Part shown: positions 31,408 to 43,958 of the stretch, piece by piece
How the letters are laid out: each line of letters begins with the position of its first letter
Position numbering within the stretch: the stretch's first letter is position 1
NCBI GenBank assembly: GCA_025526915.1
Contig: JAHLKH010000103.1
Location: 1-64,000, forward strand
DNA length: 64,000 bases
Source: Entophlyctis helioformis
Taxonomy: Eukaryota > Chytridiomycota > Chytridiomycetes > Chytridiales > Chytriomycetaceae
Reading direction: 5' to 3'
Program-made: the position numbers and the translations under genes
The notes under the pieces: generated by a model
What the model saw: only the letters and a program-made list of their open reading frames with translations
What the model was told of the DNA's origin: nothing
The model's database searches: none

Positions 31408-34400
31408 ATGGCCCTCGCCGCCGCGCTTGTTGCCGCGCTCGTCGTGGCCGCCCCTGGCTCCCGCCTGGCCACCGCCTCGGCAGCCTCGGCCGTTGCACCA
31501 GCTGCACCGGCTGCACCAGCTGCACCACTGCTGCCCCACCAGGCACTCCAACCACTACAGACACTCGCAGCCGCAGCCGCAGACACCGGCACCGGCACCG
31601 GCATCGGCATCCACAGCAGCCCGTTCGAGTCGTCGCCCGCTCGGGTCCACTACTTTGCCAACTCGGAGGTGCGCGGCACTCTCACGCCATCCACTCCTGC
31701 CACTATCCACTGCCATCCACTACTGCATACCACTATCCACTGCCATCCACTACTGCATACCACTATCCACTATCCACACTGCATACCACTATCCACAGCC
31801 ACCGGCCGTGCTGCGATAAGAGGCGGCCGCGTGCACCTGCTGCCCCTCTCTCTGCCTTTGCCTCTCTCTGCCTTTGCCTCTCTCTGCCTTTGCCTCTCTC
31901 CGTCCGTCTTCTCCGCTCGTGCTTTTGCCTTTGTCGATGATGCTCCGACTCTGATCGCCCGCTGACCCTCTCGCTCCATCTCGCTCCTTCTCATCTCATC
32001 TCATCGCATCCCACTCGATCCATCCCGACCGACCGACTGCCCATCCATCCATCCCGCCCGCCAGTCCGTCGTCCTGCAGGAGAGCGGCCCGTCCGGCGCC
32101 ATCTGGCTGTCCACCGACGAGGGCCGCTCGTGGGCCCGCGCAAAGGGCCTCCCTGCCCAGGACACCCGCTCGTCCGTGCTCGTGCTCCATCCTCACGCAA
32201 AAGACTCCACCGCCTTTCTCCTGACCAGATCGCAGACCCACTACATCACCTCGGATCGCGGTGCCTCGTGGCTCCCCATCTCCTTTCCTCTGCCCGCCTC
32301 AAACAACCTCGCAAGCTCCCTCTCCTTCCACCCCGTCCGTCCCTCCTACATCATGTACCGCGGCTTGAACTGCGCCGCAGGCTCCCGCAGGTCCTGCCAC
32401 GAGGACGTATGTATTCCGTGCCCCTTGCTCGCCCTGCCACGACGCTCCATGCCAAACCCCCCTCGATTCTCACGCGTCTCCGTGTCCCGCGACAGACGTA
32501 CTACACGACCGACTCGTTCAAGACCTCAAAGCTCCTCTTGCCTTGGACTTCCACCTGTCTGTGGGCACAAAACATCGATCCTGCCAACAAGGATCTCGAC
32601 TCCACCGCCCTGTGCACAGAGTGGCCCGCCGAAGAGCAGTCGGGCGACGTCGCCAACAAGGACATTTCCAAGCTGCGTCTGGTCAAGTCGTCAAAGTTCT
32701 TTGCCGGCGGCGACACCGAGATCCTCGCAACCAACATCCCGCTCCTCGGCATTGCCGACACCTGGATGCTGGCTGTGAGCAAGCACGACGCGTCGGGCTC
32801 CAACATGGATCTGTACCTCTCCAAGGACGCAAAGACCGTCATGAAAGCATCGTTCCCCGACAGTCCCTCTCAGCAGGTATGCCTTTGCGGTGCCACCGGC
32901 TGATTGCCTTGCTTGACTTGCGTCGTGCACTGCCGCCTCTCTTTGGACGCTGACGTCACAGCCTTTTGTGCACAGGGCTATACTGTTCTCGAGTCGTCCA
33001 GCTCGGCGCTCTTTGTCGACATTCTGAGCGCCGACCCTCACTCGTCTCTGATGCCTCCCTTTGGCGCTCTCTACAAGTCCGACTCGGACGGCACCTACTT
33101 TGTAAAGTCGCTCGACCACACCAACCGCGACATTGCCCGTGGCCAGGTCGACTTTGAGCGTGTCCAGGCTCCCTTCATGGACGGGATCCTGATTGCAAAC
33201 ACGGTCACAAACTGGCGCGAGATGGCCGACCGTGTCGACTCCATCAAGAAGCTCGCAACCCTCATGTCCTTTGACAATGGCCGTCGCTGGGCTGCCATCA
33301 CGCCGCCCGTCTCGGACATGGACGGCAAACCGTGGAACTGCAAGCCCAATCCGCCAAAGGGATCCACCTCTGACTTGCAGTGCGCGCTGCATCTCCACTC
33401 GGTCACGTCGTCGCGCAACGTTGGCAAAGTCTTCTCCACCACTTCTGCGCCTGGCATCCTTGTCGGTGTTGGCTCTGTTGGCTCATACCTGGCCGCCTAC
33501 GAAGCCTGCGACACCTTCTTCTCTGACGACGCGGGCAAGTCATGGCACATGGCGATGCGCGGCCCCGCAAAATACGAGATCCTCGACATGGGTGCACTCA
33601 TTGTGCTCATCCCAGACTCGCCGCGCTCTGACCAGGTCCTTTACTCGTCCAATCGCGGCCAGAAGTGGGACGCTCTCCCGGTCAAGGTCGATGGCGCGCA
33701 GTCTTGGACACCGCTTTTCACGCTCCTCGACCCCGAATCAACCTCTCAGCGCATGATCATGGCCATCAGTCCCAACGGCGACGCGTTTGGCCCCGGCCAG
33801 ATTGTTCAGCTGGACTTTCAGAAGCTGCATTCTCGCAAGTGCGATCTTGACGTCAACCACCCGGACCGGTCCAAGGACTTTGAGCTGTGGCGGCCTCCCG
33901 GCTCGGACGACAAGGGATGTCTGCTCGGCCAGTCGGTTGGCTATTTCCGTGTCAAGGCAGACGCAAACTGCTACGTGGGCGAAAAGTTCAAGCATCCCAA
34001 GGAAGTGTCGACAGTCTGCAGCTGCTCGGCTGCCGACTTTGAGTGTGACATTGGCTTTGAGCCAGAGGCTGGATCCGACGCTTCTGCCAGCCTCAAGTGT
34101 GTCCCCTCTGGCCTCATCAACGACCAGCCGCTTGGATGCAAGGTGGGCGAGAAGTACTGGGGTCGCTCAGGGTACCGCAAGATTCCCGGCGACCTGTGCA
34201 AAGGCGGCGACGAGTCGCTCCTCAAGCCCGTCGAGCGAGTGTGCCAAAACACCAACCGTGGCCCTGTCGAGCCGCCCGAAAAGAACCGGCCTGTTGTGCA
34301 CCACGGGTCGTTTGACGATCGTCTTGACGAGATGCTCTATGTGCCAGGCACATCTACGATTCTCGCTCTCACTCGCCAGGGCGTCATTCGTCGCAGTGGC

Positions 34401-37400
34401 GATGAAGGCATCACATGGGACACACCCGAATCTGTCAAGAAGCTCGGCAAGCGCGTGCTCCGGATGGGTCTCCACGAGACAGTCAAGACGCGCGTCTTCA
34501 TCTTCACCGAAGACGACATTTACGTCTCCGATGACGCTTTTGCATCCGCCAAGGATCTGGCCAAGTTTGAGGCCGCCGACAAGTACAATACGTTCGGCAT
34601 CAAGATTATTGATTTCCATCCCGACCATCCCGACTGGTACGTCTACGTCACCGGCGGCCGCGACTGCCCCGACGTTTCCGGCTGCTACACCAAGACGTAC
34701 ACCACCAAAGACGCTGGCAAGACATTCACGCTTGTCGACAGCTGGAGCAACAAGTGTGTCTGGGCACGCGACTTTGGGTTCAACGACCGCAACCTCCCCG
34801 ACGATGCGCTCATTTGCTCGTCATTCAAGTACAAGAAGGGATCTGTTGGACAGGACCGACTGCGGCTGCCTGGCAACCACCGTGACAACCCTGCGCATCT
34901 GGTGCTGCTGTCGCGCGATGGTCGTGACACCAAGGTACTGATTGACGCGCATGTCATGGACTTTTATGTCGTCGATGGCATCATGGTTGTTGCTGTCGGC
35001 GACATTGGGTCGCCCTCGCTGTACGTGTCGACAGACGGCCAGTCGTTCAGAGAGGCCAAGTTCCCGCCCAACGTTGCGTTTGAAATGAGTGTGAGTGTTT
35101 GCGGCCCATGAATGCTCGTCTATCTGTCTATCTGTCTGTCTGTCTGCGTGTCTTCCTGCTTGTAGGGTGTGCAGGCATGGCCATCTAACCAGTCCGTGCA
35201 CGCTGTGTAGGGATACACACTCCTCGAGTCTACGACTGGCGGTGTGTTCCTGGACGTTGCCCAGGGCCTGGAGGACTATGGCATGCTGTTCAAGTCCAAC
35301 CAGAACGGCGAGTACTTTTCCAAGTCGCTCTCCTACACACACCGCAGCTCCCGCGGTGTTGTCGACTTTGAGAAGCTGCGCAGCGTGCCTGGCATCATTC
35401 TTGCCAACCGTGTAGTCAACCCGCACGACCCGCCAGGCACGCATCGCGTCGAATCTCTCATGTCGTACGACGACGGGTCGACATGGACGAAGCTGGTTGC
35501 ACCCGACACCGATTCCACCGGTGCGCGCATCAAGTGCAGCGACGCTTCTAAATGTGCTTTGCATCTGCATGGCATATCCGCATCGTCGCCATCCACTCTT
35601 GGACTGTCCACCGAACGATCCACTGCTGCATCTGCCGGTCTTTTGCTTGGTGTCGGAAATGTCGGCGACAGCCTGCTCGCCTACAATCTCGGCAACGTGT
35701 TTGTGTCGACCGATGCTGGCCGCTCTTGGACCGAGGCGCTCAAGGATGCGCACAAGTGGGCCATTGCCGATTCCGGCGGTCTCCTTGTCCTTGTCAATGA
35801 CGAGAAGCCCGTCGACACGCTGTCGTACTCGTGGGACTTTGGCCGCACATGGGCTGCCCACAAGTTTTCTGACCGGCCCGTGCGTGTTGAAGAAGTGACC
35901 ACCAAGCCTGGTGCCGACTCGCGGAAGGTGCTTGTGACGGGCCACTATATCGGCGGTGGCAGCGGCAGTGGCGGCGAACTCGATACTGCGATCATTGCCG
36001 TGGACTTTGAGAAGCTCTTTGACCGCAACTGCGATCCAAAGACGGACTTTGAAGCGTGGTACCCAGGCTCGGCTCCCGGTACGCCGCCCGACCAGCAGCA
36101 GCGTTGCTTTTTTGGCCAGGAGACGTCGTACATCCGCCGCAGGCCCGACGCGGTTTGCGCGATTGGCTCTGGCTTCAACCACGTGGGCGGCGACACACAC
36201 GCGTGCCCATGCACAGCGGCAGACTATGAATGCGACTACAACTTCTTCCGGTCCGACTCTGGGTCGTGTGTGCTGTTCGGCCTCGACCCCGACCAGCCCA
36301 AGTCGTGCCCGCTTGGCAGCAAATACCAAGGGTCGTCTGGATACCGTCGGCTGTCGCTCTCCAAATGCAAAGGCGGCATCGACCTTGCCGGCAAAACGCA
36401 GCGAGAATGCCGTGCGCCAGAGACGCTCCCTGGCCAGGTGCTTGTCAATGTGCACGCCTTCCCAGCACCCATTGACGACTTTTTCTACTTTAACGAGACG
36501 GGCACAGTCGTTGTCAAGGATGCTGCCAACGCTGTCTTTGTGTCGAAAGACGAGGGTCGGCTGTGGGCCCGTGTTCTCGAAAATGCCGGATCAGTCTTTG
36601 GTATCCTTGACGACCCGTACTACCCGCGCCGCGCGTTCTTTATGACCGAGACCAGTGATGTGTGGTACACTGACGACGGCGGTGCTGGATTTGGCAAGAT
36701 TGCTGTGCCATCGCCGCCGCATGTGGGTCTTGCACCCGTGTTCCTCGTGTCGCATCCAAAGCACGCCGAGTGGCTTTTGTTTGTCGGCGCGGCCGACTGC
36801 GCGGGAACTGGCTCCTGCCATACTCTTGCGCATGTGTCGTACGATTTTGGCCGCAAGTGGACTCTCTTGACGGGCTATGTGTCGCGGTGTTCCTGGGCGG
36901 CAGGCTCGCAGCGGTTTGTTGCGGTGCACGAGCGTGGCGTTGTATGCGAGGTGTTCAATCCGGCAGTTGGCGACCAGCGCGTGCTTGTGTCCAAAGACTT
37001 GGTTGTGTTTGACGAGGCGGGCAACAGCGCAGGACGTCCGCTGTTTGCCACGTCTGGATTCGCAGTGTTTGACGAGTTTATGGTTGCTGCCGTCGTGAGT
37101 AGATTGATCTGCTTGTGTGTCTGGAGTGGATTGTGGAGTCGCACTGACGCATTGGATGGCAGCCCAATGCGGATTCGCGCAAGGTGCAGGTGCAGGTCTC
37201 CATGGACGCTCAGACGTGGGCACCGGCCATCTTCCCGTCCGACACGCTCGTGCGCTCTGGATACACGGTTCTCGACTCTTCCTCGGGCTCTGTGTTCCTC
37301 CATGCCATCCAGTCGACCACAAAGGGACTCGAGCACGGCAGCCTCCTCAAATCCAACTGGAACGGCACGTTTTACCGCGAGATTCTGCAAGGAGTCAACC

Positions 37401-39268
37401 AGAACCACCGTGGGTTTGTCGACTTTGAAAAGGTGGCCGGCGTGCCAGGAGCCATGGTTGCCAATGTGGTGTCAAACATTGACGATGTGAGGCGTGGTGA
37501 GAGCAAGAAGATCCAGACCAAGATATCGTTTGACGATGGTGGGTCCTGTGTCTCCTTGCATGTGCTTGATGTGGGCATGCAACGCTGAAACAAGGGACAC
37601 AGGCGAGACATGGAGCCTCTTGGCTGCCCCCAAAACCGATGCGACAGGACGCGACTACACGTGCACGCCACACTGCTACCTGCACTTGCATGCGTACACT
37701 GAGCGCCACGACCCGCGCGACCAGCTCTCGTCGACCGGCGCTGTTGGCACGCTCATGGGCGTTGGCAATGTTGGTCCGCATCTCACCGAGTTCAACGAGG
37801 GCGACACGTTCATTTCGCGAGACGGAGGCCGGTCTTGGACAGCGGTTGTGAAAGAGGCGCATATGCTCGAGGTCGGCGACCATGGCGGGCTCATTCTGCT
37901 CGTGAATGACGAGACGTACACGGACACGATCAAGTTTTCTGTTGACGGTGGACAGACGGTCAATGAGATCCGCGTGGACGACTTGCTGCGTGGAAACTCT
38001 GGCGCACGTGGCGCTTCCATTCAGGCGCGTGCTGTTGGCGCTTCGGGGACCGGCGAAGCACGGCTTCGTGTCACGAATATCCTAACTGAGCCGAGCGGCA
38101 CCACGCCACACTTTATTGTGCTGGGCAAAGTTCGGCTATCGGGCAGCGGCGTCGGAAGCATTGGATCTGCGGATGTGCAGTCGGTTGCCATACATGTCGA
38201 TTTCACGCATGTGTGGGCCCGCAAATGCGAGTACAAACCGAGCGATCCGTCTGCTTCAGACTTTGAGGCATGGGTACTGGCAGGATCTGGCTCGCCTTGC
38301 TTGTTTGGCACCAACGTGGGTCTATGCGTTCCTTCTGTCTCAGCCCCTTCTGTTACGCGTTCTGACACCATTCCAACGACCAGACCACACTCTACAGACG
38401 CAAGGCAGACCGCGACTGCTCAGTGGGCGAGACGTACAAGCAGCTGCCGCAAACAACCACGCCTTGTGCCTGCAAGCTCTCGGACTTTGAGTGCGACTAT
38501 GGCTGGCACTCTGAAGGCAACTCGTGTGTTCCTGATGCCGACACGCTTGCCAACGGCGCCACGTGCAGCTCGGTGAGCCATGGTGCTGCAGGGCCAGGCG
38601 GTGTCTACCAGGGTATCCACGAGGGGTACCGTCGACGCGGAATATCGGCGCAGTGCACCAACGCGGATGCCGTTCTGCCGCCGTCGGGCAACTGCGCGAT
38701 GCCAGTTGGCTCGGGGAGACCCGGGAGCGGCACCACGACGTCGGGCTCGTGGACGTTTGTGATTCTGATGTCGATTGTCGTGTCAGGAGCGGTTACATGG
38801 GCGGCTCTGCATTACCAGAACGGCGGGTTCGGCCGGTATGGATCACTTCGACTGCCGCTTGACGCTGACGAAGAGCGCGCGGGAGGGCGGCCAGGGCGGC
38901 TTTCTTCTGGCGTGGATTGGCGGGATCGTGCTGCGGCAGTTGTCGCGGCGGGCGGCACGGCTCTCGTTGGCGTGGTTGCAGGTGCAGTGGTGGTTGGGCA
39001 TGCGGCTGTGGACTGGGTGCGCGCGCGGATGAATCGCGACACGGGATACACGCCGCTGCGCACGACTGCCGTTGACCCGTTCTCGGCAGATGACGACCTG
39101 CTGGAGCGCCGCCTGTCGGAACGAGCGAGCTCTGGCGCGCTGCGGGACGCCTTTGGGGCGGAAGGCGGCGACGGGCTTGACCTTGACTGGAACTCTGGCG
39201 ACGATGACGATGGCGACGAGGATCGGGTGCCGCCGGCAGCAGGACCGCCGCGGTATGGGCCTCTGTGA
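31408..39268 (+). CDS. Vps10/sortilin-type sorting receptor with three Vps10 modules
   Basis: Eight exons, 31408-31668, 32065-32406, 32496-32876, 32976-35090, 35211-37094, 37163-37538, 37603-38315 and 38384-39268; about 2318 residues. A signal peptide (MALAAALVAALVVAAPG) starts it. The luminal part has Asp-box beta-propeller units (LSTDEGRSWA, SFDNGRRWA, STDAGRSWT, SRDGGRSWT). There are three Cys-rich 10CC-like ends: CSCSAADFECDIGF, CPCTAADYECDYNF and CACKLSDFECDYGW. A membrane helix (TFVILMSIVVSGAVTWAALHY region, 38750-38815) and an acidic cytosolic tail follow. The receptor should carry vacuolar hydrolases from Golgi to endosome. Yeast Vps10 has two modules and about 1580 residues; this one is larger, its third module being shorter than the first. 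Confidence 0.88.
31675..31800. repeat. Tandem repeat in VPS10 intron 1
   Basis: About three copies of a roughly 31-bp unit built on CCACTATCCACTGCCATCCA, followed downstream (31850-31910) by CTCTCTGCCTTTGC repeats. Intron 1 (31669-32064) is 396 bp, far longer than the other introns here. Confidence 0.7.
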
Positions 39269-39538
39269 GAGCGGCGTGTGTTTTTCTGGCTGTCAATGAA
39301 GTGTGATTGCACGTGTGGGTGACGGTGCCTTAAAGTCGGTGCAGCCAGTGCCAGCAGGGCAGCAGAGAGATGCGCAAGAGAGAGTGCCAAGTGCTTGCAT
39401 GGCGTGCCTTCAACCTGGCACTCTGTGTATGTGCGATTGGAGGCGCATGTCCCACACTTGTGTTTCCACGCGTTTGGACGCGGTCGCGTCGAGTGGATCT
39501 TGTCCTCACAACCACAAAGCGAGCAAGCAGCTGTGACG
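39269..39538. other. 5' flank of ankyrin member 3
   Basis: No separate gene. The last 70 bp (TGGATCTTGTCC ... CAAAGCGAGCAAGC) match the 5' flank or N-terminal coding part of ankyrin members 1 and 4, so the repeat unit includes the 5' side of these genes. Confidence 0.5.
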
Positions 39539-40993
39539 ATGCAGCTGAGGCGACGAAAGACAGTCAGTGCAGCAGCAGCGGCAGCCAGCGACGAGCAGCC
39601 GGCTGTGCTCGAGCATGTCGTTGGTGCGAGTGGCAGCCAGTCCGTCGAGCCAGGACAGCCAGGACAGCCAGGACAGCCGCCAGCCAAGCGACTCAAGACA
39701 GCAGCAGCACCAGCGCCAGCAACGACCGCACAGCCAGGTGTGCCTCCTTGTGACGTCTCGCCAGCCACTGGCGACCTTGCGTACGGCAGCAGCCACTGGG
39801 ACGGCAAGCCCGCCGAGATCCACGCCATGATCCTCAAGCTGGCTGGCCCGCTCACGCTCTTCGTCAACGGCCTGCTCGGCGACAAGGACAGCCTCGACCA
39901 AGCGACCAAGCTGGAGCTGTGGATCGATGCGTCCAAGGTCGACTGGCAGGGCAATCTGGCGCTGCTGCCTGACGCCTTTCTAACGGCCGACAACGGACTG
40001 CTCCTCGCACACTCTCGCTCCATGTATCACCGCCTCTGCAAGCGCTTTCCGCAGCACACCGAGGCCTCCCGTGTGAGAGACGACGCCTATTTCAACGACT
40101 TTGATGACCCATTGGGTCCCATTTCTTTCGATTGCTACCGGCTGCTTCTTATTCCCATGCGGCATGGATGGTTCGATCTGGTCGACTTCAAGTATCCGAT
40201 CACACTTGCTCGCATGGCCATCCGCTTTGGATGCTTGGATCTGCTCAAGCATCTCGACGACAAGTACAAAACACTCCAGCACTGGATGGCTAAGCAAGAT
40301 GTGACGAGCGAGTATTGGCACGGCGCAGTTGATCAAGCAGCGCGCTTTGGACATCTCGATGTTGTGCTGTACCTATTTAGTCTTGGTGTGACGGGATGCA
40401 CGACTGCTGCGATGGATAGTGCGACTGGAAACGGCCACCTGCATGTCGTCAAGTGGCTGCATACCAACCGGACGGAAGGATGCACAACGTCGGCCGTGGA
40501 CGGCGCGGCAGAGAATGGTCACCTGCACGTTGTCAAGTGGTTGCATGCCAACAGGACCGAAGGCTGCACGACTGCTGCGATGGAAAATGCGGCTCGCAGC
40601 GGTCATATGCATATCGTCAAGTGGCTCCACGAGATCCGCGGCGAAGCGTGCACGTCCGACGCACTCGATGAAGCCATCAGCCGCCGACACTTTGATATCG
40701 TCAAGTACATGCACTCGAAAGGCGGCCGCGCATCAAGCAGTGCTGTTGAGACTGTAGCCAGATGGCGCAACACCGAGATGCTGCAATGCTTGTTGGATCT
40801 CGGATACGATTTTCAAGTCGAAGCACTTGTCTGCGCCAAGACTGGCAAAATCACCAATATTCTGCTTGCCAGCCTTACACTGGACCGGGCACAGACGCTG
40901 CTTGCTGAAGCAAAACAAAGATATGGCATCAAGATCTCCATCATCAAGCGACTCGAATCGACTATCAAGAAGCTGCAATCGTCGAGCAAGTGA
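39539..40993 (+). CDS. Ankyrin-repeat protein, family member 3
   Basis: Single exon, 484 residues from ATG at 39539; the frame is open further upstream but without an ATG. Same plan as member 1: low-complexity N-terminus with PPAKRLK, the block SSHWDGKPAEIHAMILK, LFVNGLLGDKDSLDQATKLE, then 28-residue ankyrin units (GHLHVVKWLHTNRTEGCT, GHLHVVKWLHANRTEGCT, GHMHIVKWLHEIRGEACT) and the C-terminal RLESTIKKLQSSSK. It is very close to member 1 and intact. It sits 22 kb from the Val-tRNA block and directly next to a LINE whose 3' end points at its stop codon. Confidence 0.8.
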   Translation: MQLRRRKTVSAAAAAASDEQPAVLEHVVGASGSQSVEPGQPGQPGQPPAKRLKTAAAPAPATTAQPGVPPCDVSPATGDLAYGSSHWDGKPAEIHAMILKLAGPLTLFVNGLLGDKDSLDQATKLELWIDASKVDWQGNLALLPDAFLTADNGLLLAHSRSMYHRLCKRFPQHTEASRVRDDAYFNDFDDPLGPISFDCYRLLLIPMRHGWFDLVDFKYPITLARMAIRFGCLDLLKHLDDKYKTLQHWMAKQDVTSEYWHGAVDQAARFGHLDVVLYLFSLGVTGCTTAAMDSATGNGHLHVVKWLHTNRTEGCTTSAVDGAAENGHLHVVKWLHANRTEGCTTAAMENAARSGHMHIVKWLHEIRGEACTSDALDEAISRRHFDIVKYMHSKGGRASSSAVETVARWRNTEMLQCLLDLGYDFQVEALVCAKTGKITNILLASLTLDRAQTLLAEAKQRYGIKISIIKRLESTIKKLQSSSK

Positions 40994-41290
40994 TGTCTGG
41001 ATAGCCAAGACTCGCTGTTTGAATGAAGACGTGATTGTTGTGTTGCAAAGAGTGAAGAAGACTCTCTGGCAATCCTCCAGTTCTGCCAGCCTACAACAGG
41101 ACTCGGACAAGGGAATCCGTGCGAGCAGCATGGCTACTTGAATGTACATGAGTGCATTGTTGCGAGTACTCGCACAGCACATGCCATGGCATAGGCTTGC
41201 CAGCAACAATCCCGCATGGTGCTTGCCAACCAGCGCGCTGCTCGTGTGTCCAGAGATGAGACTGGATCACCACAAGTGACTCTTGCAGCA
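40994..41290. repeat. Ankyrin 3' flank merging into the LINE 3' end
   Basis: Read on the minus strand, this continues the LINE from 41291 through a tail also found in the tRNA-Val repeats, and ends at the ankyrin stop. The start of the LINE and the end of the ankyrin unit cannot be separated by a target-site duplication that I can see. Confidence 0.65.
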
Positions 41291-43778
41291 AGTCCGCTCA
41301 ACCCACCATAGCCAACCCATCACCCTCGAAATTCCGCATCTGCTCCGCATTGAATGCTTCGCCCCACGTCCCGCCAAGGACTAACCCCCACATCAAGTTT
41401 ACCACGTCAGAAACAATATGTACAAGATCGCCGCGTATCTGTGGGTGTCCCACATTCTCGTGCGTTGCAATGGCGCGCGCTGCTGCGAACCGTGCGTCCA
41501 AGCCACGCTGCCCGTGCGCTGTGCGGATAGCCACACTCCGCTCCTCTGTGCACTCAAGTGCAAAGTGCGCAATCTCCAGCGTGCTTCCCAGATCCTCGCC
41601 GCACATGATGCAGCATGAGCCGTCACCAAACGGGTGGGCTGGGTCGAGCAGGTTGGCGTTGATAGCGCGGCGAGCCGTGTAGATGCCGCCCACGCGTGCA
41701 AGCATCAGGAACCGTGCACCTTCCAAGCGTCGCGGGTCAATGACCGGGTCTCGTATGATATTGGCTGTCTTCTGCATCTGGAACGCAGTGTAGATGGCGG
41801 CCGTGTCGCACTTGCTGGCAGACTTGAGCGTGACGGCCAGGCCGTATGCCTTGAGGCGTGGCTTGCTGTCTGGGTCGCCGTCGGGCAGGCCGGGCGTGGC
41901 CATGTAGCGGTTGTAGAGTTGGATCGAGCGGCGTGTCCAGTACCAGAGGCGTCCACCAACAGGTGCTGGCTGTGCGGGGCAGAGCAGGCCGAGAGCCGAC
42001 TTCAGCTTGGGCGTCTTGAGACGAAGGCGCATGCGTGCGACCAGACTGCGGGCCACCATGGTTTGGATGCCGCACTCTGTCAGCATTGGGACGACGGGTG
42101 TGTACATGGGTGCACCAGGCATCTTGCGGACGCCCTGGTTGACAGCCGTCTGCAGAGGGTTTAGCGCCGACACATCGCTGCCCAGCAGCTCGAGACCGTA
42201 GTTGGCGATGCCAAGGACGGATCCCAGGTTGATGGAGTGGCGATAGCGCAGCGACAGCTTGCTGTTGGTCAAGACCGGGTGCAGCGCACTGGTCGCCTTG
42301 CGTATGGACTGTGCCTTGGACTTGATCCACTGCTTGAGCGTGAGCTCATGGTCGATCAGGACGCCGAGGTACTCGTACTCTGTCAGCACGGGCACCGCCG
42401 CTCCATGCAGCTTGATGACGACGTCCGGCGGGCCGTTGCCTGCGTTGTGGTTTGAAGAACGCCATGATGCCGCACTTGTCGACACCAAACGCCATCTGCC
42501 ACTTGTCCGCCCATGCCGCCACGACTTCCACCGCGGCTGCCAGCGCTGCATGAGACTCTGCGAGAATGACCACATCGTCTGCAAACATCAGTCCACGGAT
42601 GCCATGACCGTCAGCCACGGCTGGGATGCTGATCTCGGGGATGCCATCGAGTATGTCGTTGAGGAACAGGTTGAACAAGAGGCCAGACAGCGGGCAGCCT
42701 TGACGGACGCCTCGCCTGACGTTGAACGGCTCAGAGAGCACATTGCCTGATCGTGCACATGCAGTGGATGATGTGTAGAGTGCCTTGAGGAACTCGTACG
42801 TGCGTGGCGGGATGCCCATCTTGCGTAGCTTCCACAGCAGTGCGCTGATCGGCACCGTGTCAAATGCCTTCTTGATGTCAATGAATGCTGCGTGTGTGGG
42901 CAGCTTGCGTGCACGCCGCCGCTGGATAATGTTGACGAGAGCGCAGACCTGCGCTACTGCCTCCTCACCGCGACGGAAGCCTGCTTGCTCGTGCGTTATG
43001 AGGTTATTAGCTTCAACGAATGTGTTGAGCCGCATGTGCACTGCTTTGCACAGCACTTTCAGGCCGACATTGATCAGCGAGATACCACGATGGTTGGACG
43101 GATCGCTCAGATCGCCCTTCTTTGGCAGCGAGGCAATGGACGCCGACTGCCACGCCTTTGGAATGACTGCGTCCTCGAAGATGGTGTTGCACACACGCAT
43201 CAGCCCCTGTGCTGCTCCCGAGATACCGGCTGCTGCCGATCGCTGGCCCTGGAGCTCCGGTGGGATCTTTGCGTCAAACGCCTTGTAGAACGACGCAGGA
43301 ATGCCGTCGTCGCCAGGCGCTTTGCGTCCATTCATCTCAGAGATGGCTGCCGCCAGATCGTTCCAGCTGAACAGCAGGTCAGTGTCGCGTGCGCCTTTCA
43401 GTGGCGCAGCAGGTGGTTGCGGCTCTCCACATCTGTTAATCCAGTAGCCGAGCTCGAAGCCGCCTGATGCGTCTGCTGCCAAGGCTGAGTAGTGCCTGTG
43501 CCAGATCCGTGCGATTGACTCGGGCTCGTGCTGCAGCACACCGTTGCTGTCCTTCAGTGGTGTTGCGGCTGCACCCGTGCGGTGCTTCCATCGTGCCATG
43601 TTGCGTGATGCCCTCCACGCTTCAGCGATGCGTCCATCATGGAACATTGTGTCAAGATCTCTGCCACGCTTCTGCCAGTTTTCCCGGCTGTCAGCACGGC
43701 AGAGCTCATTGGCCTCGCGCTTGGCTGCCTCGTATGCCTCGGCGTACGCCTCGACCTCCTCACGCGTGCAAGCATCAG
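41291..43778 (-). pseudogene. LINE (non-LTR retrotransposon) reverse transcriptase, copy 1, decayed
   Basis: The 5' part reads from about 43770 to 42446. It has the domain start ISEMNGRKAPGDDGIPASFY, then NHRGISLINVGLKVLCK, HEQAGFRRG, HAAFIDIKKAFDTVPISAL, RRGVRQGCPLSGLLFNLFLND, and the catalytic box GLMFADDVVILAE. Near 42446 an 8-bp deletion relative to the copy at 63.65 kb shifts the frame; the rest continues in another frame to a C-terminal zinc knuckle (CCIMCGEDLG ... HFALEC). A further change makes an early stop (41298). No RNase H and no ORF1 is seen. The element is 5' truncated near 43778. The group is L1/Tad-like by motif order only. Confidence 0.88.
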
Positions 43779-43812
43779 GAACCGTGCACCTTCCGAGCGT
43801 CGCGGGTCAAAG
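43766..43812 (-). repeat. Misplaced internal LINE fragment
   Basis: About 45 bp (CGTGCAAGCATCAGGAACCG and onward) are identical to an internal LINE segment, 62899-62943, and are fused to the 5' broken end of copy 1. This marks a rearranged junction rather than a simple truncation. Confidence 0.7.
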
Positions 43813-43885
43813 CAGAGCAGCAGAGTGGATGCAGAGTTGATGTTCACGACCAAAACAGTGACAACGTGCAAAAGCAAAAGGAAAC

Positions 43886-43958
43886 GGGGTCACCCCGGAC
43901 TCGAACCGGGAGCCCCTCGCACCCGAAGCGAGAATCATAACCCTTAGACCAGTGACCC
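43886..43958 (-). tRNA. tRNA-Pro (anticodon CGG)
   Basis: 73 nt. Acceptor GGGTCAC pairs with GTGACCC and the discriminator is C. The anticodon arm CTCGC-TTCGGGT-GCGAG gives CGG, and the T arm has GGTTCGAGTCC. It lies about 75 bp beyond the broken LINE end. Confidence 0.9.

Noticed and set aside
32904..35111. VPS10 region as several separate genes
   Set aside because: Phase-consistent introns join all parts, only one signal peptide is seen at the start and one main membrane helix near the end.
39001..39020. Second membrane helix in the Vps10 tail (38930-39015)
   Set aside because: The segment is Ala/Val/Gly-rich and hydrophobic but a second pass would put the acidic tail outside the cytosol; left as a note because a reentrant helix cannot be excluded.
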